A stretch of 64,000 bases of DNA from Litomosoides sigmodontis (GCA_963070105.1 OY718804.1:2892817-2956816), one strand, 5' to 3'; positions 50,801 through 63,411 are shown, counted from the stretch's first letter. Translations and numbers: made by a program. Notes: a model not told the origin generated them from the sequence alone.

Positions 50801-52680
50801 CAACAATAGTTGCGTCTGCTGAAACTACTCACATTCAAAATTTGTATGATATCAAAATGCTTCAAAAAAGTTCTAATACTTTCTAAATTAATTCAATCAT
50901 CAGATAATAGATATCATAATGAAAATAAAATGATATGAAAGTCTACACATGGAATTTAAGGAGTTTCTACTTCAAAAAATTTTCATATTGCTAATGTCTT
51001 CAACTTATTATGCACCATATTTTGTTCAGTTCAAATTCATTCAAATATTAAAAAAATGGTTCGAAATTGATTCAAATGATGCAGAAGATGGAAAAAATAG
51101 GAAAAGAAAATATCGTTTCACGTGATTTTCCGACTATACTTCCTGTCCTTTTAACGCTGACGCGGCATGGTTCTCCATATCACAGTATTATCTGAAAAAG
51201 ATTGTTAGCAACGAAACAAACCACTCATTTCACGTTTTACTCAATACTTGAATGCATTAGAAACCTCAACGTTTCAACCAATTTATAAAAGAGTTGAAAG
51301 AGTGAGAGGAAAAGGAGGAGGAAGGGAACGTGAAGTACAAATACAATGATCAAAAGTATAAGTATTAGCTAACAATTTGCTAAAATTGTAAAAGAGGTAG
51401 AAATACATTTGCAGAGAAATTCTGAAAGAATTTGAAATGAAAATTTATGGGATGATCACTTCCAAAACAGTTTAATATTGAGCATCTTTGAGATTCGATG
51501 CTAGTGACCTTAGAGGAATCAGTACACGGGACAGAGATGGTGATAATGATGACCCTACTCCATCTGTGTCTTACACTACCGATGGATAACTCTGCCACCC
51601 TGTGAGCAACACAGTTGATGTAGTGCATCCTGTGTGATGCGATGAATGTCTCACGTAGAGCGATGAATCTCGCAAATCTTCCAGAAATTTCCACCCGTCT
51701 GCAGGTACGTTGAATGGAAATTTTTAATTCACATAATGCTGATGATGGATGAATGTCCATTATGGAAAGAATTTATAGTTAGCTGAATGATCGGTAGGCT
51801 GCTTGCAATTTATATTGAACTTCCTTTTCTCTGTTCTGCTGTCTTGTATAGGTAAGTTGACTAGTTCGTTCAAGTGTTTTCTTTTTGTCCTCAGTTCAAA
51901 ACCACCGTATCGTCAATGTAAGGCTATAAAGTAGTACGAGAAATGGAGAAGTCTGCCACATTGAATACAGAATATATCCAGACAGCAACTCTGCGTGACA
52001 CGATGAACGTTTATACCAGAACAGAACTAAACATATTTTTTAAGCTAGTGGTTGAGTGGTCCAACAGGTTGATTGAGAAATGCACTTCGTTAGGTTGCAC
52101 TCTAGGCCTTTTAGCTTTTATATTATGTTCTCATGTAGTTTGCGAAAAATAGAACACTAACAGTTGGTGACTATGCATAAAACTGACAAATTAATGTGAA
52201 AGATCATGAAACTATAAGAATATACAATCAATCAAGCATAATGTCATATTTTTCACCGTTTACGAAATTATTTAAAAAGTTGGGCTCATTTTGTCAGAAA
52301 CATTAGATATATTTCATAATACTATATTTCATAATACCTGTAAACAAAACGGTGAAAACAATGCCTGAAGGCAAATTATTGGCGAGAAATAACCGTACAA
52401 AAGTCAATTCTTATCAAATCCTAATTACATTGTAAGGAACAGGAGCTTAATACAATTCATCCCGCGAAGCGTCTAACTCTGAGCTTTTTAAGAGATCAAG
52501 TAAGAAAAAATAGTTATTAGGGATTACTTTCGATGTAACTACAGACTTAACCACCGCCTCGTAGTCACATTCTATGGAGTCTGGTTTGGAATTCAAATAT
52601 GCTCCTAAATTACAACTCCTAAATTTAATCGTCCATGTTACCATACAATACTTAATCATTTACACACTAACACATGAAAC
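47840..52680. other. Gene-poor stretch of about 4.8 kb
   Basis: No conserved protein, tRNA or snRNA recognised. Near the fsn-1 end, a 19-20 bp sequence containing TATTAGTGTTAGTTAGTCC is duplicated at 47959-48001. Three unexplained open frames: 51380-51760 minus (126 codons), 51943-52152 plus (69 codons, hydrophobic C-terminus) and 52447-52660 minus (about 70 codons), which starts just past the uL11m stop. None has a recognised family. Confidence 0.45.
51380..51760 (-). CDS. Unrecognised 126-codon open frame
   Basis: An ATG-to-stop frame unusually long for this AT-rich spacer and of mixed composition. It has several basic residues and cysteines (for example SIQRTCRRVEISGRF and HYINCVAHRVAELSIGS). 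No signal peptide, transmembrane segment or known motif was identified. It could be a chance frame, an exon of an unrecognised minus-strand gene or a decayed mobile element. A TTTTTCAG acceptor-like site on the same strand, near 51195, is followed by a short open stretch. Confidence 0.15.
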   Translation of the reverse strand: MDIHPSSALCELKISIQRTCRRVEISGRFARFIALRETFIASHRMHYINCVAHRVAELSIGSVRHRWSRVIIITISVPCTDSSKVTSIESQRCSILNCFGSDHPINFHFKFFQNFSANVFLPLLQF

Positions 52681-54273
52681 TTATAAAGCAGAACTACCAG
52701 GTGTCGTCCTGAGTATTTTAGCGGTTTTCTCTTCTTCTATTCTTTTCAGTTCCTCCTCAACTACCAACTTCCGTCCTTCTAGAAATTTACGGTATTCCAC
52801 TGGATCAAGATCCTCACGAACAACTTTAAGCCCAATTGTACGGGCTGTTTTGATAAGTTGTTCACATATCAGCTGAAAGAATAATTCGTTTAACAAAATA
52901 AAGAAAGTTTAACAGTGGGGAGTGCAGTAAGCATTGATTTTTACTCAACATTAAAATATAAGTAAAAGCGACTAACTTTTAATGGAACACCAACCAAGCA
53001 TTTGTCGGTAGCTTTTATCTTAGCTATCTCGTAAATGTGTTTTACTGTAATCATTCCCGAAATTTCCTCATCTGAAAGTTCACATTACTTTTTAAAACAC
53101 CACACAAAGCAGTTCACACTAATTCCTTAGTATGGATCAGAGAATAAAGGTGGGCACAGAATTAATTGTGAGGTCGTAAACTTGGTTATTTTGCTTGTGC
53201 ACATTACGCTATTTCGTCAGTCAGTTGATTCGTACTTAAAGCTGAGTTCAAATACATCTCGATAATAACTAAATACTTAACTGACAGCCTAGCAAGAATC
53301 AAATTAATAAAAATAATTTGGTGAAATAATTTATGATTTAAAGACAGTTACGACTATTATCCACCAATACTTACGTGGACGTGCAGCTCCGCGCCTTATT
53401 CCTGCTGCATGCATCAGTAACCACATAGATGTTGGTGTACAAATCTCCATGTCGTATGTGCGATCTGGCTTTATTGTAAGCCTTACCGGCAATGGGACAC
53501 CTGCTCGCAAAAAAACAATTTTGAAGTTTTTGAAGGCTTGAAAAGTTGAACTGGTTTATAATTTTAAAGGCTTCATACATTTTCAGTTCCACCTCAAAAA
53601 TCAATGATAAAAATCATCAGATGTCGAAAAATTTAAAAAAATAAAAAAGATCGAGAAATTCTCAAAAGCTCAGCAGATAGTTCATCTATTTTTCTAGTTA
53701 TGAACATATATTTTGTCGAGAACCTGAAGGATGAATAGAATTTATAAATGTCGAAAAAGTACCGGGCTTAATATGACTTGTTGCACGATTGAAATCTTTA
53801 CAAAAATTCGCCACATTAACGCCTCTTTTACCAAGATCAGGTCCAAGTGGTGGTGCAGCTGTTGCCAACTGCGCGCTGAATTATTTCATTGAAAAATTTC
53901 GATATCAAGTAAACGAAATATGCAAACAAAAACAGCATTATAGGTAAAGTATTTGCACATATAGCTAGACAAACATTTTTGCAATGTACGGCCCTTTACT
54001 CCCAACTCAAAGATCTTCAGTTGAGCTTCTAGGACACGAAGCAGGGGACTAAAACTCTCAAAATAAAAGTTGCTTCATATTTACAATCAGGCAATAAAAA
54101 TCGCTACAGCCGACTAATGTAAATTGAAACAAGTAGCTAGAAAGAAATTAATACAATCTTCAGAAATGTCAAAATTAAACTTACTTAACAATCGCTTTGT
54201 ATAACGGACTGTGAATAACTTTGATAACAGGTTTTTTCCTCACTCGAGCACCCACTTTTGCCACTGAGGACAT
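52681..54273 (-). CDS. mrpl-11: Mitochondrial large-subunit ribosomal protein uL11m
   Basis: Minus-strand exons: 54185-54273, 53763-53875, 53375-53500, 52977-53071 and 52681-52872 give 204 residues. L11 signatures: [73 protein letters not shown] and, in the last exon, [18 protein letters not shown]. The basic 30-residue N-terminal extension ([16 protein letters not shown]) and the Glu/Lys-rich C-terminal helix ([15 protein letters not shown]) fit the mitochondrial form. It forms the base of the L11/L12 stalk, where elongation factors act. It is transcribed divergently from the zinc-finger gene, whose start codon is 471 bp away. Confidence 0.94.
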
Positions 54274-54744
54274 TTTCACGTAACTGAAAATAGAGTAACA
54301 TAATTTATATGATCTCACACGTCGCTAAACACTTCATTGCCCTGTTGCACCCACAGCGTCCATCGCATGTTCATACTGTAGCCCGAAGTTTGTTGATGAC
54401 GAATCCGAAGTTTATTGGTCGCTACTTGGCAGTAGTGCTGCATTACTCGTCCGGCTAACGTAGGTAGCAGCGCTCTTGGAGTGGGTGGGGCTGTGAGTTA
54501 GTGGTGATTTGGTTGATTGGTACCGAAGTGGATGGCACACGAGTTATATGAGTGGATGGTACCATACAGGGAGAAGAGGGTCTGGGTGCAGGTACATAGT
54601 ACAATGAGTGGATTGCATGCATATGGTAAGCGTTCTTGCTTGTAATGAGGTGAGCGTGGGTGGTAACGTAGATGGTTATAAGTATGTATATCTGCGGATA
54701 CGTGTATATGTATGCGTAACACATACGTATCAAACAGCAAAAGG
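54274..54744. other. Divergent promoter region of uL11m and the zinc-finger gene
   Basis: About 470 bp shared by two genes pointing apart. It is less AT-rich than surrounding spacers and contains several GGTGG/GTGGAT-like stretches. An acceptor-like TATCAAACAG ends at 54738, six bases before the zinc-finger ATG. Confidence 0.5.
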
Positions 54745-57700
54745 ATGCAACAGGCGAATGATGCGACCGAGAAGGAAGTGGAAGGAGGAGAGTTGGAGAG
54801 TATGGTGATGGAGGAAGACTACCTGTACGAAACTATGGATGCAGCCGGTGCACCACACATTGAACGAAGTCAAACAACCAATGATGATGGTTATAGTGAT
54901 GGACCACCTGTTTGTGAAGTTTATGAAACTGTCGATGAAAGTGGTAGTATTAATCCTTGTAAGTGTTAAATGTAACGTTAAACATTATGTTACTGACAAG
55001 ATATTAATTGCCTAATTAAGCAATGATTAATTATGGAATTTTCCAGTTTTATACTATCCTATTTTAAGCATTAGAAAACAGTACGGGATCGTATGATGCA
55101 TATCGTCCCGGATCATCATACACTACTCGTACAGCTCTACCTCCACATGCTAAAGTAATGATGTTGATGAAATCAAGCACGCCGGGCGAGAAACCAAGGC
55201 TGGTGAAACTGGAACCTGTGGAAAATCCCTCAAAGCCTGATTTTCGATTTGCTTTTGAGACACTGCGAAAATGTGTGAAGAAAAGCACTCCGCAACAGAC
55301 TCCACGTACTCGTAAACGACGAATTATTCAGCCGGTACTGAAGAAAAATAAGGTCTCGTTTAAAATTTCTTACGTCATTTCGTTGACAATTTTACAGTCA
55401 ATTAATAAATCAGAAGTCTCGTTGTTTACCGTTCCACATATTCTACACATTGTGAATAATTGAGAACAGTTAGTGAAGTTTAAACACCATTAGGTATTCA
55501 ATTATTTTTCAGACTGCTGCTAACCCAACAGAATCTGGACAAATTGAACAGAGTGGGCGAAAAGATCTGAAATCTGAACCTACTAGTGATGATGAAAGTA
55601 AGCTCCAGTGAGCAGTTAGCAGCTGAAGCCGTTGAGGAGCTTTCGAAAACTTCTTAAATTATTTTGTTATCGTTACTCAGTTATAATTCTGTGTCTTTCA
55701 GGTTTTGAGAGTGAACGAAATAGAAGGCCTAGACGTGCCCATAAAGCTCCACAGCGATACGGAGATTTTGTCGATGAAACGAATCGGGACGCAACACGTC
55801 TAAGTTTAGACGATATTCCAGGCTTCGAACCAGAAGCTGAAGAGGCTGAACAGGGAGGGAGGTCACGAAGAAGTCATTCGACTAATATGCGAAAGGTGAA
55901 ATCATGTTAGAACAGTGTTAGTCAATTTCGAAACTAGTTTTGATTTCAAACAGGCGCTTTTTGAGAACTTTGAAAACTAGTATGACATTCAAGTCTCCTC
56001 CTGATAATCTGTATTAGTGCTACTCTAAGAATTAAGATTTTAAATACATTGTAAGAAAGCATTACTTTGATTAATCTTAAGAGAAGCTTTGATGAGAACT
56101 TGTCGGAAGCGCAAGAAGAAACGAACGAAGAAGGTGAAGACGATAATGAAAATGAGTATTTCGAGGACGAAGAGGTAGTTGATGTAGAGGGGCGCGAGGA
56201 AGAAGAAGGACTCAATGAAGTAAGTTGAGTGAAATATTCCTCTTATAATTTTAAACTGTATACATCACTGAGATTACTCGGATTAAAAAAAGGCGTGGTG
56301 TTTGTACACGTGTTGCAGATAGTTCTGTATTTCTTGTTTACGAGATATTTTTTAATTTTGAAGGTAAACGACATGGATAAAGTATTTTTCAATATTTGAT
56401 TTTCTTCCTTTGCAAAGTTCTTGGTTTGAATTGCACAGAAGCCTGATGTTTATTAAGTTCCTCTGAATATAAATATAGAGTTTTAGCTCATAAATTTAAA
56501 AGTAAATAGCCTTTACTTGCAGACTGTCGAGGGAAACGCAAAGAAGGATGAAAATCAAAAGTCTTCAAGTGGACAAAAAAGAAAGCTGCAGTGTGATCGT
56601 TGTAACCGTTATTTCGCCAATCATAATAGCATGAATGCTCATCGTTTCAAAGTACATCGAGTTGTTATACGTGTGAGTTCTTTTCTGAATTAAATTGTTT
56701 TTGCGGATTATTGGGTTTTTTTTTCTTTGAACTTTTGAAGTTTCGATAAATCATTAGACGACTGTACTAATCTAATAGTTTATTGAAAACTACAACTGCT
56801 GATTGTTGTTTTCGGTTTTATCATATCTGTATTACTGAGTTTTTCCATGCAGATTAATACCTTTCTAGGCTTCTGTCAAATGTCCAGGTTGTGAGCATCG
56901 TGCCACAACAATCCATACACTGAATGAGCATGTGGCCGATGAGCATGGCGTCAAACTTCAGTACGTCAAAAGAAAATTTAAGGACACTGGAGAGTTTCAG
57001 GTTTCACTTTTATTTATAGATGTGCCAGCCTTTTATCTGTTTTTGATATTTCACTGAGACCGACTGAGAAGAAAAACTAGTAACGGGGAGAGAGAGGGGG
57101 TCTAAGGAAAAATTGTTTTCGAAAATGAGCAAAAAAGGATAACAGTTTACTGGAAATAATTCCATTTTCAGAATTACTTAGACGATTTAGCCGTAACTCG
57201 AAATATGGGATTTGTTTTGCACAGGAAGTCAGAAAATAAGCGACAGCTATACTGCAATCGTTCTGGAGCAATAAGGCGAGTTTGTTGAAATTTATGGAAA
57301 ATATGTCTGATTGCAGATAATGTATGGAGAGCGAGATGTTCGATATAGTTTTTCTTCACATATAATAAACCTTGTAATGATTATTTTCTAAGACTATTAA
57401 TTAATTTAAATTTTAGAGTAAACAAAGGAGGTTCATTGCGTAATCGTCCCAGAAAAGGCACTGCCAAAATTGGTGCAATGTGTCCTGCTCACTTGTTTTA
57501 CACAGAATGTGAGGATGGGTAAGGGGCTGAATACATTATTTGTATTTATTAGAAGTTTTAAATATTAAAAAAAATTTTATTTCATGTAGGCTTCAAATAT
57601 TAAACAGAGATGTTGTAGATCTATCGAAGTGAATGGACAATTGGCCCATTTTGGTCATGCACTAGATCCTAGGTTTGTTTTTCCAGCTACCAGTTCGGAG

Positions 57701-59318
57701 AAAGTGTCAGCACGCGTCAGACTTACACGTCCGAAAAGGTATGTTTGTGGTTTGGTATCTCTTACATTATCTTTCCTAATTCTGCTTTGTGTAATCGTTA
57801 AAACTTTTAAAAATTCATATTTCGTATTTTTTTTGTCCTTGTAAATTCACGTTCTGCATTTAAAGTTTTTTAAAACTCCTGTAAACAGTCATATTTTGCG
57901 TGAAACTCGGATAATTGCAGAGATTTGTTGCGCAGAAGTGTTCCAGTAGATCTCCAAGGTTAGTCTATTTCTCTTATTCTTTTCGGAACTTTTTGCTTTA
58001 CTTTGTTATTAAATTTTTGAAGCAGATAATAATATCAAACCGATTTATTACAATTAATGATATTACGATGTTCGCAGTTCGTGAGATATTGATTACAGAT
58101 CGCAGCAAAAGCACAGGAAGCGATGATGGTAGTTTTGTCAATGTTGATAATGATAATACGAATGGATTTGACGAGGTAACGTTTTCTAGCATGTTAGTCA
58201 TTTCCGTTTTTCTTTTTTTGATTTGAGCTATATTCTCCCTGATAACCAACGGTTGTTTGACGTCTAACGAGGGTGGTAGTAGATACTCGGCAGATTGGAT
58301 TTGAAATATGAATGTGAGTGGTAATGATTATATCAGGGAAATAACAGGCTACTGTCTTGCATATCTTTAACGGGTTTTACAGTTTTTTTTGAACAGAAAT
58401 TTCAGAGTAGAGCCCGTCACAGAGGAGAAAATGAAATTGTACTGGAACAGCGGTATGGACCACTGCATCCAAATTCAGATGAAATTGATATAAGGATGAA
58501 AAATATTGATCGACTTTGCTCGTTCTTGTTTGACAACGTATCGGAGCAACTTTATCGTTTGAATGATGAAACAATGGATATGGTGTTGCGAGCAGTAAGT
58601 TCGATTTAGATTATTTCAAAGTGATTCTTTAGGTGAATTATTTGAGGTTGTTCTTTGAAACATGCGGTCATTGCTGAGAGTTTTCATTTCAGCTTCGTAC
58701 AACACAAAATTCAATTTCAAATTTGAATAGTATGATGATACAAATTAAAGAGGGCGACCCTGATGTTGTGCAAAAATTTCAACGGCGTGGACCGGGCTCA
58801 CGTTACGCGCAGTGGTTGCCATCCTTTGCGAATTTGTCAGAGAGAGTACGCACAGAATCCGTAAGTTCCTTCTATATTTTCAATGGAGTTTAGCCAGCGT
58901 AGGTTTTGTGTTTGTAAAGGTTAGACTTATTTGTTTACCTTGAAATTTTTGGATCAGGTCATTGCAACAGCTGTTGTCTTACATTCTTTGATATCTTTTT
59001 AAGAGTGAAAAAAAATTAGGAATCTGGTAAACGAGAAATAAGAAACTTAAAGGTGCGTATTACCACTTTTACCACTTCAAATTCAGCTGCGGTCATTTTC
59101 AAATTCGTCGTTTGGGATTATTATTGTTTCAGACAAGTAGCCGACAACAAAGGCAGCAGATGTATGACGCGGAAGATTACGATGAAGACACTGTATATTA
59201 TAGACATGTACCACTACGCACCACTGATGAATACGAAAATGTGTATGTTGTGGACGAGGGCCAGGTTGAAACAGCTGGAGAAGTGGAGACAGGTGAAGAA
59301 TATTACGAGACTTATTGA
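54745..59318 (+). CDS. C2H2 zinc-finger protein with FAR1/FLYWCH-like block
   Basis: Fifteen exons: 54745-54958, 55069-55352, 55513-55597, 55702-55895, 56082-56219, 56523-56672, 56869-57000, 57172-57275, 57417-57518, 57619-57738, 57921-57958, 58078-58175, 58397-58594, 58693-58860 and 59133-59318 give 736 residues. The first 300 residues are acidic or basic low-complexity. Two C2H2 fingers follow: C329-x2-C332 with H345/H350, and C360-x2-C363 with H376/H381. After the fingers, C427-x28-C456-x21-H478-x2-H481, with the motif RPRKGTAKIGAMCPA, resembles the FAR1/FLYWCH/MULE-type (WRKY-GCM1 fold) DNA-binding block; this is inference. A helical region (about 554-675) and a Tyr/Glu-rich tail close the protein. 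It is likely a nuclear DNA-binding regulator of unknown targets. Intron 8 starts with GC, not GT. An in-frame upstream ATG at 54712 could add 11 residues. Confidence 0.85.
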
Positions 59319-61172
59319 TTTTTTGTTCTATTCCTGTCTTCTGCTCATGATTTGGTTCCGTATGTTTGAATTCCTTTTGCATAGTTTTGTCTCGGTTTTT
59401 TCGTCTGGTTTGATGGTTTACTGCTTCACAAAGTTAATTTTTTGGTTAGGTGGTGAGAATAAGCCAAGAAGATTTCTTCTAGATTAATCCCTGTCACTCA
59501 CTTTCGATCGATAGGAATAACTGACAGTAGAGCAATTTTTGTTTTTTCTTAAAAGTATCCAATGACGGAATGAAAAGTTTCTTAAGTGACAAAATTTTTA
59601 ATTGTATTTAATTTCAAATCTTTTGTGCATTCAATGTACTTTTTCAGTTCTTAATCCAAGGAACTAATGGATGCTGTGCTCTATTTTTCTTATATTGCTA
59701 TTTTTAAAAAATAAGCCTTTAAAAAGTACATTTTATTGATGTTGATATTCGAAGTGTAGGTTGGCCTACGTTTATCATACGTAATATATTTTTTTAATGT
59801 GTACAGCAGATTTTATTCCTGCCGAATGCACTAGCCTGTAAAGATATCGCAAACAGTATTTGATTGAAGCTTCATGGAGAAATTTGCAATATTGGTTTCT
59901 GTTATAACATTAGAATCGGTAGTCTGATCTACACTGACTTTAGTTATACAAAGTATTTACTGGTTAATTTTGCTTGCAGTGGGAAGTCCGAGCTTCAAGC
60001 TCTGAAAAAATTTTAACGAGATTGTATTAGTTATTTCGTAATCGTTGCTGTTTTTTGATTGTTGAGCATGGAGTGGTTGATTATTGAACCCAGTAGACGC
60101 AATTGGAAAGGTAAGGGGTTCTGGATGTATCAATAAAGGAGAAAAGGAGCGGAAAAGAAAGCTTAGATTTTTCGCTGAACATGGGAAGCACCCTTCCTTT
60201 TCTGAATTACATGCAGCTACGGTGTGAAAGGAGCTGTGATTGAAAATGGGATCTTCCTCTGAGTTTTTTGAGTTAAGAGCCTTGTTGGCAAGTCATTCTA
60301 TAATGGATTTTATGATCCATATGGCAAATAAACCTTAAATTTATTAGATCATCAAATCAGAAAATGAGTGAAGTCACTTCGCGCAAGTTTTGAAATAGCC
60401 ATTGTCGTAGCTGATTTTCATGTTTATAGGATCAGCTACTATCGCCCGTTCGTATATTTGTGGGAAAAGATTCCTGAATTCAAAAATATAACCGAAAGCA
60501 GCCGTTGATGTTTATCTCATGTTTTAGTTTTTTTTTTTCTCACATTTTTCTCACATTTAAAATATTAAATTACAATTGCAACTTCCAGATGAGAAGCGTA
60601 AAGGCTAAGTACGATTGCTAACTAATGCAGTAGAATTAGTTAGTGATGCAGCAGTTTTTTTGCAAGAAAAAAATTTTCGGAAGTAATTCATTTGTTGCAC
60701 ATCGATTGTTAGTCTTCAAGTGCTTATATGAATTCTTTCCAATAGGTATGACTAACAATTCTGTGATCAGTATAATCCGGATTTAATCTGCTTATGAACT
60801 AAGTCATCTTGCAAGTTAAGAAAAGATTTGTAATTATTATGCTTGTAATCTAAAAATTTTCAGTCATTTTAGTGATATCTTGTAATTTAATAAATCGGAT
60901 GCACTTAAAACTGACTTATGCAACTTCCGAGAAAACCCAGTGGCGATAAGCACCTTGCTTCATCCGTTCTGAATGTTACAAGGGGGCTATAACTATCACT
61001 CAAATCAAATGCATGCTCATATCAAGTGAGAATTGCTTCCTCATGATTACACGCATCTCGTTACCTGGTTCACTAACCAGTGTATTTAAAGTTAAATTTG
61101 CTGTAAAATAAGATACGATTCTAAGCAATTTTGTCTATTATTGACCTATATTGAACAAAAACTCAACTAATT
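59319..61172. other. Convergent 3' region of the zinc-finger and PGAP2-like genes
   Basis: About 1.85 kb without a recognised gene; it should contain two facing 3' UTRs. A short open stretch starting at ATG 60069 ends at a GTAAGG donor near 60111 but has no recognisable continuation. Confidence 0.45.
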
Positions 61173-62889
61173 TCAAAATACAAAAATACGGAGGCCGTAA
61201 AAATCGAATCTAAATGTCGCGTGAAAACAGATATTTGTTAGCACAACAAGGTATTCAAAAAGTGCAAATGCGGAAAAAACGTAGGGCTCGCACCGACTGT
61301 TATGGCGATAGTACAAAATAGCACATATAGCAAGAAATAACAATGACCACTTGTAACATGTCTTCTTCACCCTGCAATTTGGTAACATACATTTTCTTTA
61401 ATATATGTTCTCAGTTTGCTACATTTCCTTACATTAACTACGTCCAGACATAAACATGGTGAAATGTGACACCTAGTCATCATTACTTGGTAACATTCAG
61501 TTGCTTAGACAATGTACTTGGCTTTGTTTGGTGCTCATGGAACACGTACTCTCCCATAAATAGCTCATCTATTTTTCTCATGAAGATGATCAAAACATGT
61601 GTCATCCTTGAAAATATAATAACCCATTTCCGCAAAATTCTATTGTTTCAACTTTTCTAAACAGCTCAGGAAATAAAACTAATAAAGTTAATAACCTGTA
61701 AGATTTCCTTGTATGAATACTATAGTCACGGATACCGGTTAATCGATACATTATAATATGTAACACACCATGAATCATTCCTGCTATCTAAACAGAGAAC
61801 TGGTTTTTTTCCTCATTCCAAGAAAACCTAGAAATTTGGAGAAGCTTTTGTACAAATAACATTTAAACGACACATAATAAGTAAATTCAAAATAATTGCA
61901 AAGTGAACCTGAAAGATGGAGAAAGCGAAAACATGGCGAAAATGATTATCTTTAGATGAGATAACGCTAACCACCGCCAAGCAAAATAATTCTAACAGGT
62001 TAAAAAAGCAAGTGAGATAACGAAAAGTAGTTAGTAAAATTGTTTCCAACGGCACTTTGAATAACTGCGCATATGCAAAGGCTGCTAACACTCTGAAATA
62101 ACCGATTATAATATAATGGAAACATAAGTACTGAATTTCTTTAGCTGTTTGAGTTCAGTAGATTATATCATCTACTTTCGTTTCTGACATTAATCACAAT
62201 ATTTAGCTGATATTCATTTCCTCTGCACAAGATTTAATCTTATTAGATCTACAACTTTTTAAATTTTGACTTTGAAAATCTACCGAGGCACCAGATGGGA
62301 TAAAATCAGAATCCTCCAAATCAGCCGTCCCCAATAGAAATCTCCAATAGCAACCGATATTGATGGAAGAACATTATAAATATGGCAATGAGTTCTATAA
62401 ACAAAATAATTGGAAGCATTAACAATGAGAAGATGATGTTCCAATGAATTTTATCATGATTAAAAAAATTCCTCGAAATGCAAACAATGCGTAATTTGTT
62501 AGCAGAAAATTTGAAATCAAAAAACTATTCAAGTCTTTAGCCGAATCTAATACTCTAAAAAATGTTCTCAGCACTTCACGAATTTAAGCAGCTAATCTCC
62601 ACAAGCACAATAGAAATAAATATCTCGGCACTTGTGCACATGTAAGATTATACTTACTCTGTAGCTTTTTCGAAATTGCTATACAAAGCAAAAAATATAC
62701 AAAAACAAAGACCGGTTAGAGGAAAGGAGCAGAAAAAATATGTTGCGGTACGAGAGGAGATGCTGAAACATGCCTGAAAACCAGTTTATTTATTTATCTA
62801 TTTTTCGGAGTGAAATTTGTTGAGTTTCATACAGAAATAGACGATAGCATCACTAACAACAGCAGTAAACGAAGAAACGGAAATATCAT
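61173..62889 (-). CDS. PGAP2-like (FRAG1/DRAM/Sfk1 family) membrane protein
   Basis: Minus-strand exons: 62833-62889, 62658-62773, 62284-62394, 61874-62092 and 61173-61371 give 233 residues with consistent phases. It is a multi-pass protein; family landmarks are THCHIYNVLPSISVAIGD, VLAAFAYAQLF, a His in the membrane segment after SSKDNHFRH, and YYRHNSRCEPYVFSAFALFE followed by YLVVLTNICFHATF. These align block by block with human PGAP2. PGAP2 acts in the Golgi in fatty-acid remodelling of GPI anchors after PGAP3. The first exon (MIFPFLRLLLLLVMLSSIS) is the weakest part, chosen for its hydrophobic content and matching phase. The C-terminus is short (FDFYGLRIFVF). The window also encodes a probable GPI-anchored lectin, but nothing links the two beyond shared biochemistry. 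Confidence 0.85.
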
Positions 62890-63327
62890 TTTCAGCTAAA
62901 GTTCTGATGGTTTTAATGAAGCCAGCACATATGTTTCATTTTAAAAGTTTCCGAAAAATTAATGCAAAATTTACTTTTTGATTATATAAAGCGTAATAAT
63001 CAACCACGGTGCCCAAAAACAATGGTATAGCACCGAATGTAAAAGCATTGGTGTGATGCTGAAACTATGATGACTTATTTACAAACCAAATTAATGAATT
63101 CTGATAACATATGTGTTATTTCGCACTTCTTCCAGCATTTCGCTTACTGATTTCACAACTTTTTTCCATTTGAACTTATTGGAGCCAATGTATTCCGTAA
63201 TTTTCACATTTTCATTTCTCTCACTGATACTTGTTAAAGTAAAATCTCACTTCTCACCTACCCAATAATTTCACGTCACTTCTACATTACGCTTTCGCTT
63301 TAACACGTGGGTATTATATGAATATTG

Positions 63328-63363
63328 ATTACACATGTATATATATATATATATACATGTGTA

Positions 63364-63365
<2 letters not shown>
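63328..63365. repeat. 38-bp perfect palindrome
   Basis: The arms read ATTACACATGTATAT and its exact reverse complement, meeting in a TA-rich centre. It can form a hairpin or cruciform. Confidence 0.9.

Positions 63366-63409
<44 letters not shown>
63366..63409. repeat. (TA)n microsatellite
   Basis: About 22 TA units directly after the palindrome. Confidence 0.93.

Positions 63410-63411
<2 letters not shown>

Noticed and set aside
57586..57618. Acceptors at 57590 and 57608 for exon 10 of the zinc-finger gene
   Set aside because: The first leads to a stop; the second is in phase but inserts two Cys, whereas TTGTAG at 57618 gives the family-like DGSIEVNGQLAHFGH junction.
61440..61660. Extra exon of the PGAP2-like gene on the minus strand
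   Set aside because: No acceptor gives the right phase, and joining 61874 directly to 61371 restores the conserved alignment.
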